NCBI GenBank assembly: GCA_004143945.1 | Contig: SEHB01000005.1 | Span: 147,081 to 211,080 of the forward strand | Direction of reading: 5' to 3' | Length of the DNA stretch: 64,000 nt | Source of the DNA: Lysobacteraceae bacterium | GTDB taxonomy: Bacteria; Pseudomonadota; Gammaproteobacteria; Xanthomonadales; Rhodanobacteraceae | In this document: positions 58,739 through 64,000 of the stretch, in pieces | How the letters are laid out: every line of letters begins with the position of its first letter | Position numbering within the stretch: position 1 is the stretch's first letter | Program-made: the position numbers and the translations under genes | Notes under the pieces: generated by a model | What the model saw: the letters and a program-made list of their open reading frames with translations, nothing else | Database searches by the model: none | What the model was told of the DNA's origin: nothing

Positions 58739-58755
58739 TGGCACGTGCCTTGCTT
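58739..58755 (+). promoter_or_regulatory. near-consensus sigma-54 promoter of the TonB receptor-yfiR-GGDEF/EAL operon
   Basis: CTGGCACGTGCCTTGCT has GG (58741) and GC (58753) ten bases apart and matches the consensus YTGGCACGRNNNTTGCW at all but one position. The start would be near 58766, giving a 58-base leader. An enhancer site for an activator should lie 80-150 bases upstream; the GC-rich palindromes near 58640-58670 are candidates. Confidence 0.75.
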
Positions 58756-58823
58756 GAGGGTGCGCACGCCCCGCAATCACTGCGCTGCCCGGCACCGCAG
58801 TGGATGTGCCCTGGAGAACCCCG

Positions 58824-60866
58824 ATGACGCCGCCCATCCGGAACAGCATGCGCTGGCACCGGCGAATTGCACGCTACGCTTGCGCCGCGGCGATCGCGGG
58901 CGCGCTCGCACCGGCGTCGACGCCGACCCGTGCCGCGGCGGCGCAATCGGCTTCCACGCAGGCCGACATCGCCGGACTCCCGCTCGAGGAACTGCTCGAC
59001 CTCGAGATCTACTCGGCCTCGCGCTTTACGCAGAAGACCCGCGAAGCGCCGTCCGCGGCGCGCGTGATCACCTCGGCGGAAATCCGCGCGCAGGGGTGGC
59101 GCACGCTCGCCGAGGCGCTCTCGAGCCTGCCCGGCCTCTACACGAGCTACGATCGCACGTACGCCTACCTCGGCGCACGCGGGTTCCTGCGTCCGGGCGA
59201 CTACGACAGCCGCTTCCTGCTGCTCGTCGACGGCATCCGCGTCAACGATCCGGTGTACGACCAGGCGCCGATCGGCACTGACGCACCAGTCGACATGCGA
59301 CTGGTGGAGCGCATCGAATACGTGCCCGGGCCGGGGTCGTCGGCGTTCGGATCGAATGCATTCTTCGGCGTCATCAACGTGGTCACGCGCCGCCCCGGCA
59401 AGGCACCCGGCGCGAGCGCGGCAATCGAAGCCGGCTCGCTCGGACGACGCGGTGCATTCGTCGAATACGCGGCTGCCGACCGCGACGGATTCGAATGGCT
59501 GGTCGCCGGCAGCCGCATGCGCAGGGATGGCGGCGACCTGTATTTCCCCGAGTTCGACACGCCCGCGGAGGACGGCGGCATCGCGCGCGGGCTCGACGAC
59601 GTCGCGGTGGATCGCGTCTTTCTCAAGGCGGCCGCCGGCAACGCCTTGCTCACGATCGCGCATGCGGTGCAGACCAAGGGCGATCCGACCGCGTCCTATG
59701 ACCAGCTGTTCGGCGATCCGCGCAGCCAGGCGCGGGACGCGCGCACGATCGCGGACTTCAGCGTGCATGGCACGTTGACGCGGGACCTGGCATGGTCCGC
59801 GCACGTGTTCGCCGGTCGCTACGACTACCGCGCCACCTACGTGTACGCGCCTCCACCAGGGCCGCTGAACCACGACACCGCGGCCGCACGCTGGGCAGGC
59901 TTCGGCGTGCAGGCGGTGTACGGCGGCTGGGCCGGGCACAAGCTCGTGTTCGGTTTCGACGGCCAGCGCGACATCCGCCGCGATCTCGGCAACCGCGATC
60001 GCGATCCCGACGCGGTCTATCTCGACGAGCGCAGCACGAACACGCATCTCGGCCCGTTCATCCAGGACGAAATCGAAATCGGCAGACACCTGCGCCTCAA
60101 CGCGTGCCTGCGCTACGACCATGCGAGCGCAGCGGGATCGGATCTCAGCCCGCGCGCCGCGCTGATCTACACGCCAGACGCGGACACCACGCTGAAGGCA
60201 CTGCTCGGCAGCGCGTATCGCGCGCCGAATGCCTACGAAACGTCCTACACGGTGCCGGGCGAAGGCGGCCAGATCGGCAATCCGGATCTCGATTCGGAGC
60301 GCATCCGCACCACCGAGCTGGTCTGGTCGCAACGGCTCGCGGCGGGCACCACGCTCACCGCGTCCGCGTACCGTTTCGACGTCAGGGACCTGATCAGCCA
60401 GGTCACGGACGAGCAGGCCGGCCAGCTGACGTTCGCCAATCGCGGGCGCGTGACCGCCGAGGGCCTCGAGTTGTCGGTCGACCATGCCTGGGGCAACGGC
60501 GCGAGCGCACGCGCGAGCTACAGTTTCGCCGATGTCGACGACGCGAGCGGGCAGCCCGTGCACAACTCGCCGCGCACCCTCGTGAAACTCGGCCTGGTCG
60601 CGCCGATCGCGCACGGGCGCCTGCTGTTCGCGCTGGATGCGCGCTACGTCGGGTCCCGCCTCGGCGAATCCGGCCGCGTCGATCCCTATGCCACGCTGGA
60701 TCTTGCACTCCGCTATCCCGTGCCGGGTGACCGCCTCGAACTCGGCCTGAAGCTGCGCAACGTGTTCGACGCCCGATATGGCGACCCGCCCGGGCCCGCG
60801 TTCGCGCAGGGCGAAATCGAACAGGACGGTCGCACGCTCCTGTTCGAAGCAGGCGTGCGCTACTGA
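58824..60866 (+). CDS. TonB-dependent receptor of a c-di-GMP signalling operon
   Basis: 680-residue outer-membrane receptor. A signal peptide to about residue 41 precedes LPLEELLDLEIYSASRF and the plug (REAPSAARVITSAEIRAQGWRTLAEALSSLPGLY, GFLRPGDYDSRFLLLVDGIRVND, MRLVERIEYVPGPGSSAFGSNAFFGVINVVTRRPG). The barrel ends in Tyr (LLFEAGVRY). There is no N-terminal STN signalling domain. GGAGA precedes the ATG. The stop overlaps yfiR by one base. The ligand is unknown; no Fur box is seen. Confidence 0.9.
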   Translation: MTPPIRNSMRWHRRIARYACAAAIAGALAPASTPTRAAAAQSASTQADIAGLPLEELLDLEIYSASRFTQKTREAPSAARVITSAEIRAQGWRTLAEALSSLPGLYTSYDRTYAYLGARGFLRPGDYDSRFLLLVDGIRVNDPVYDQAPIGTDAPVDMRLVERIEYVPGPGSSAFGSNAFFGVINVVTRRPGKAPGASAAIEAGSLGRRGAFVEYAAADRDGFEWLVAGSRMRRDGGDLYFPEFDTPAEDGGIARGLDDVAVDRVFLKAAAGNALLTIAHAVQTKGDPTASYDQLFGDPRSQARDARTIADFSVHGTLTRDLAWSAHVFAGRYDYRATYVYAPPPGPLNHDTAAARWAGFGVQAVYGGWAGHKLVFGFDGQRDIRRDLGNRDRDPDAVYLDERSTNTHLGPFIQDEIEIGRHLRLNACLRYDHASAAGSDLSPRAALIYTPDADTTLKALLGSAYRAPNAYETSYTVPGEGGQIGNPDLDSERIRTTELVWSQRLAAGTTLTASAYRFDVRDLISQVTDEQAGQLTFANRGRVTAEGLELSVDHAWGNGASARASYSFADVDDASGQPVHNSPRTLVKLGLVAPIAHGRLLFALDARYVGSRLGESGRVDPYATLDLALRYPVPGDRLELGLKLRNVFDARYGDPPGPAFAQGEIEQDGRTLLFEAGVRY

Positions 60867-61378
60867 TGCGCGCGCGCAGGTCACACTTGCTCGCCCTGCT
60901 CGTCGCGCTCGCCGCGCAGGGTGCGGACGCGCGCGCGCAGGTCGACGCGGAAACGCTCAAGGCCGCCTTCATCTACAACTTCGCGATCTACACCACCTGG
61001 CCGCCACCGCCACGCGACGTGGTCGCGATCACGCTGTGCGTGGACCGCACCAGCACGCTGGTGCGCGCACTGCGCGAACTCGCGGGCAAGCGCGTGCAGC
61101 AGCGCACGCTCGCGGTGCGCGAGGTCGATGCGACCGCCGCTCCGCTCGCGGGATGCGACATCCTGATCACGACCGCCGCGCGGCCGGGTCCTGCACCGGC
61201 CGAGCGCGGACTGTTGACGGTTTGCGACTGCGATGGCCTTCCCGCTTCGACGGGCTCGATGATCGCGCTCGTGCGCGAGGGCGACCGCCTGCGCTTCGAT
61301 GTCGACCGACAAGCGGCCGAAGCGGCCGGATTGTCGCTGAGTTCGAAACTGCTGCGGCTCGCGAGGAACGCGCCGTGA
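60866..61378 (+). CDS. YfiR-family (DUF4154) periplasmic regulator
   Basis: 170-residue exported protein. Signal peptide to about residue 24, then VDAETLKAAFIYNFAIYTTWP, the DUF4154 start. Cysteines C58, C97, C120 and C122 could form the two disulfides of Pseudomonas YfiR. In Pseudomonas YfiR binds and blocks the diguanylate cyclase YfiN in the periplasm. Here it is coupled to the TonB receptor (TGATG overlap) and to the GGDEF-EAL gene (GTGA overlap). Confidence 0.9.
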   Translation: MRARRSHLLALLVALAAQGADARAQVDAETLKAAFIYNFAIYTTWPPPPRDVVAITLCVDRTSTLVRALRELAGKRVQQRTLAVREVDATAAPLAGCDILITTAARPGPAPAERGLLTVCDCDGLPASTGSMIALVREGDRLRFDVDRQAAEAAGLSLSSKLLRLARNAP

Positions 61379-63267
61379 GTGGCTGGACTCGCCGCGGCGA
61401 TCGCGAAGGCACGCACGGGTTCGGGCGTCGCACGCTGAAGATCGCGGCAATCGGCCTCGTGCTCGTCGGCATCCTGCTGACCGCTTTCGAGTTCGTGCTG
61501 CTGCAACGCGAATTCGAGCGCTCCGCGCAGATCCTCTCGCGCGTGACGGCGATCCATTCCGCGGCCCCGGTGGTGTTCAGCGACGCGCCCGCGGCGCAGG
61601 AGACGCTGGCCGCGCTCGCCGTGCAGCCGAACCTCGAGGCCGCCGCGATCTTCGCCAGCGACGGCAGTCGGCTCGCCGCGTTCACGCGCGACGAGCAAGA
61701 TGCGATCGCCGACGCGCGCGCGCCCGCCCACGCAGACCCCTGGCGACGCATCGTCGCGATTGCCCCGATCGTCGCCGGCGGCCGCGGCGTCGGCACCGTC
61801 GTGACCCGCTTCGGGCTTTCGCAGCTCTACACGCGCATCGCGGCGTTCGCCGGCATGTACGTGCTGGCGGGCTTCGGCACGCTCGCGATCGGGCTGCCGC
61901 TCTGGTGGCGCCTGCGCAAGCAGGTCGTGCACGCGCAGGAGCGCCTGACGCGGCTCGCGCACTACGACTCCACGACCGGGCAGCTCAACCGCAATGCGTT
62001 CAATCGCGACCTCGCACGTTGCGTGGACACCTGCGCCGAGGGTTCGCGCATCGGCCTGATGATTTTGGACATCGACGACTTCAAGGACATCAACGACCGT
62101 TTCGGGCACCACACCGGCGACGACCTGCTGAACCAGTTCGCCGCGCGCCTCGGCAGCATCGTGCGCCATACCGATCGCATCTACCGGCTCGGCGGCGACG
62201 AGTTCGCGGTGCTCGTGCAGCCGATCGCATCGCTCGATGACGTCGCAGCCGTCGCGTCGCGCCTGTTCACGCCGTTCCGTTCGCCGATCGTCATCGACGG
62301 CCATCGCCTGCAGGCGTCGTTCAGCGCGGGCATCAGCCTGTATCCAGACGACGCCGGCGACCTCGATACGCTGGTCGCGCATGCCGACGCCGCGATGTAC
62401 CACGCCAAGCGGCGCGGCAAGAACATGTTCCAGCGCTTCGAACCGAGGATGACCGAGTCGACGCTGCGGAGGCTGCGCCTGCAGGAAGACCTGCGCGAGG
62501 CGCTGCACGACGGCGGTTCTCTCGAGGTCGCGTACCAGCCGCAGTTCGGACGCGACGGCCGCACGATCGAAGGCATGGAGGCGCTGCTGCGCTGGACGCA
62601 CCCCGAACTCGGTCGCATCGCGCCCTCGGAATTCATCCCGCTCGCGGAGGACTGCGGACTCGTGGTGCCACTCGGCCAGTGGGTGCTGCGCACCGCGGTC
62701 GCGCAGGCCGCGCGCTGGCACGCAGCCGGACACCGTCGCCTGCGCATCGCGGTGAACATGTCGGTGCGCCAGATGCAGGATCCCGGGCTGCTGGCGCAGG
62801 TCGACGAAGCGCTCGCCCATTCCGGACTGCGGTCGTCGGCGCTCGAGTTCGAGATCACCGAGAACCTGTTGCTCGAGGACGCGGAAGCCAACATCCGCTT
62901 CATGCACGCGTTGCGCGAGCGCGGGATTGCGCTCGCGATCGACGACTTCGGCAAGGGTTACTCGTCGATGAGCTATCTGCGCCGCCTGCCCGTCACGCGC
63001 CTCAAGATCGACATGGGGTTCGTGCACGACATCCCGGGCAGCGGAGAGTCGATCACGACCGCGATCATCGCGATGGCGCACAGCCTTGCGCTCACGGTCG
63101 TCGCCGAGGGCGTGGAGACCGCGGAGCAGCTCACCTTCCTGCGACGCGCAGGCTGCGATGGACTGCAGGGATTCCTGCTTTGCGCGCCACTCTCCGCGCA
63201 CGAGGCCAGCGCACTGCTGCGTGAGCCCGCGTGCGAGCAGGATGCGAGCGCATGCTCGTCGGCGTGA
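61375..63267 (+). CDS. GGDEF-EAL protein with periplasmic sensor (CHASE8 type)
   Basis: 630-residue inner-membrane protein. Helix 1 (23-43), a periplasmic sensor (about 44-158), helix 2 (159-178), GGDEF (about 196-355) and EAL (about 385-620). The cyclase motif GGDEF (273-277) and the inhibitory-site R-x-x-D (R264-D267) are intact. The EAL domain keeps EALLRW (E402), FEITEN, DDFGKGYSS and EGVET. Both activities are possible, so the net output is unclear. The GTG start overlaps yfiR by four bases; release from YfiR would switch it. The arrangement follows the YfiN (TpbB) scheme with an added EAL domain. Confidence 0.93.
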   Translation: MSGWTRRGDREGTHGFGRRTLKIAAIGLVLVGILLTAFEFVLLQREFERSAQILSRVTAIHSAAPVVFSDAPAAQETLAALAVQPNLEAAAIFASDGSRLAAFTRDEQDAIADARAPAHADPWRRIVAIAPIVAGGRGVGTVVTRFGLSQLYTRIAAFAGMYVLAGFGTLAIGLPLWWRLRKQVVHAQERLTRLAHYDSTTGQLNRNAFNRDLARCVDTCAEGSRIGLMILDIDDFKDINDRFGHHTGDDLLNQFAARLGSIVRHTDRIYRLGGDEFAVLVQPIASLDDVAAVASRLFTPFRSPIVIDGHRLQASFSAGISLYPDDAGDLDTLVAHADAAMYHAKRRGKNMFQRFEPRMTESTLRRLRLQEDLREALHDGGSLEVAYQPQFGRDGRTIEGMEALLRWTHPELGRIAPSEFIPLAEDCGLVVPLGQWVLRTAVAQAARWHAAGHRRLRIAVNMSVRQMQDPGLLAQVDEALAHSGLRSSALEFEITENLLLEDAEANIRFMHALRERGIALAIDDFGKGYSSMSYLRRLPVTRLKIDMGFVHDIPGSGESITTAIIAMAHSLALTVVAEGVETAEQLTFLRRAGCDGLQGFLLCAPLSAHEASALLREPACEQDASACSSA

Positions 63268-63298
63268 GATCGCCCACGCGGCCAGGTGGTGCGAGCGA

Positions 63299-63979
63299 TC
63301 AGCGGTAGCGCGTCGGATCGGGCACGCGGGCCGCGGCGAATCCCGCGGCGCGCAGGCGGCAGGCGTCGCAGTGCGCGCAGGCGCGGCCGTTTTCGTCGGC
63401 CTGGTAGCAGGAAACGGTCGCGGCGAAGTCGACGCCGAGGCGAACGCCCTCGCGCACGATCTCGTCCTTGCCGAGGTGCATCAAGGGCGCGTGCACGCGC
63501 AGGCGAAGGCCCTCGACGCCGGCCTTGGTCGCGACGTTCGCGAGCCGCTCGAACGCTTCGACGAAGGCGGGCCGACAGTCCGGATAGCCCGAGTAGTCGA
63601 CCGCGTTGACACCGCACCAGATGTCCTGCGAACCGAGCACCTCGGCCCAGCCGAGCGCGACCGACAGCATGATCGTGTTGCGCGCGGGCACGTAGGTGAC
63701 CGGGATGCCCGCACCGCCATCGTCGGGTACGTCGATGTCGTCGGTCAGCGCCGAACCGCCGATGCGGCGCAGGTCGACGTGCACGGTCTTGTGCGCGACG
63801 GCGCCGAGCATCGCGCAGACGCGATCGGATGCTTCGAGTTCCGACGCGTGTCGCTGGCCATAATCGACGCTGAGTGCATGGCAGTCGAATCCGGCCTCGC
63901 GCGCGAGCGCAAGCGTGACGGCGGAATCCATGCCGCCGGAGACGAGGACGACGGCGCGTGGGCGGTGGGTGCTGGACAT
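63299..63979 (-). CDS. queC: QueC, 7-cyano-7-deazaguanine synthase
   Basis: 226-residue ATP-dependent enzyme making preQ0 for queuosine. [17 protein letters not shown] is the PP-loop, SVDYGQRH the next motif, [16 protein letters not shown] and [17 protein letters not shown] are conserved. The zinc cysteines are in [21 protein letters not shown]. The ATG at 63979 is near the right window end. Convergent with the GGDEF-EAL gene across 31 bases. Confidence 0.95.
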   Translation of the reverse strand: MSSTHRPRAVVLVSGGMDSAVTLALAREAGFDCHALSVDYGQRHASELEASDRVCAMLGAVAHKTVHVDLRRIGGSALTDDIDVPDDGGAGIPVTYVPARNTIMLSVALGWAEVLGSQDIWCGVNAVDYSGYPDCRPAFVEAFERLANVATKAGVEGLRLRVHAPLMHLGKDEIVREGVRLGVDFAATVSCYQADENGRACAHCDACRLRAAGFAAARVPDPTRYR

Positions 63980-64000
63980 GGTGGGGGGCGAGGCGAGGGG

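Overview
The window is chromosomal DNA of a very GC-rich gammaproteobacterium. Gene content and order point to the Xanthomonadales/Lysobacterales, probably close to Rhodanobacteraceae. The evidence is the run kdsD-kdsC-lptC-lptA-lptB-rpoN-hpf-ptsN-hprK-rapZ followed by a regulatory EIIA-HPr-EI set, a suf operon led by an Rrf2 regulator, GTAG-type REP hairpins, and several secreted proteins with an F-x-D-G-F-E-like C-terminus. This placement is inference; no 16S gene is present. Coding density is high and many genes overlap by 1-4 bases.

Layout. 1-3.4 kb: two tandem paralogous secreted proteins (one cut by the window edge) and an M20 peptidase. 3.7-5.9 kb: a ComEA-like DNA-binding protein, a SET-domain protein, a GNAT acetyltransferase and a HutD protein. 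5.9-9.9 kb: a Fur-controlled catecholate siderophore receptor (Fiu type), its PiuC hydroxylase and a small membrane protein. 10-14.9 kb: a second Fur-controlled operon on the minus strand (PepSY membrane protein, DUF2271, DUF4198, ApbE, membrane-anchored diflavin reductase) that looks like an NADPH-to-periplasm electron route. 15-19.1 kb: two secreted repeat proteins and a Rieske/GNAT pair. 19.1-24.5 kb: sufBCDS with its regulator. 24.6-26.3 kb: the AmgK-MurU cell-wall recycling pair. 26.4-29.5 kb: hda, perM, a CDP-alcohol phosphatidyltransferase and a DUF2066 protein. 29.7-32.4 kb: purM, purN and a DUF3108 protein. 32.6-34.2 kb: murA and ibaG. 34.4-45.4 kb: Kdo and LPS-transport genes, rpoN, hpf and the nitrogen/regulatory PTS with HPr kinase. 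45.6-50.3 kb: a likely surface-modification cluster (2OG oxygenase, MBOAT acyltransferase, SGNH-like partner, methyltransferase). 50.3-56.6 kb: a DrrAB-type ABC transporter, tsaB, creD, a helix-hairpin-helix membrane protein and an MHS transporter. 56.8-58.4 kb: a gene-poor stretch with a small ORF, a decayed DUF11 gene and tRNA-Lys. 58.7-63.3 kb: a TonB receptor, YfiR and GGDEF-EAL operon behind a near-consensus sigma-54 promoter. 63.3-64 kb: queC.

How the parts connect. Three iron-related regulons are visible: two Fur-type promoters (receptor and reductase) and an IscR-like autoregulated suf promoter. RpoN is encoded here and a near-perfect RpoN promoter sits before the c-di-GMP operon. Intergenic gaps inside operons are repeatedly filled by pairs of inverted heptanucleotide repeats and by REP hairpins, some of which supply coding sequence or stop codons. 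Four secreted proteins, three of them unrelated in fold, share a C-terminal [LI]-F-x-D-[GA]-[FV]-E tail, a candidate sorting signal.
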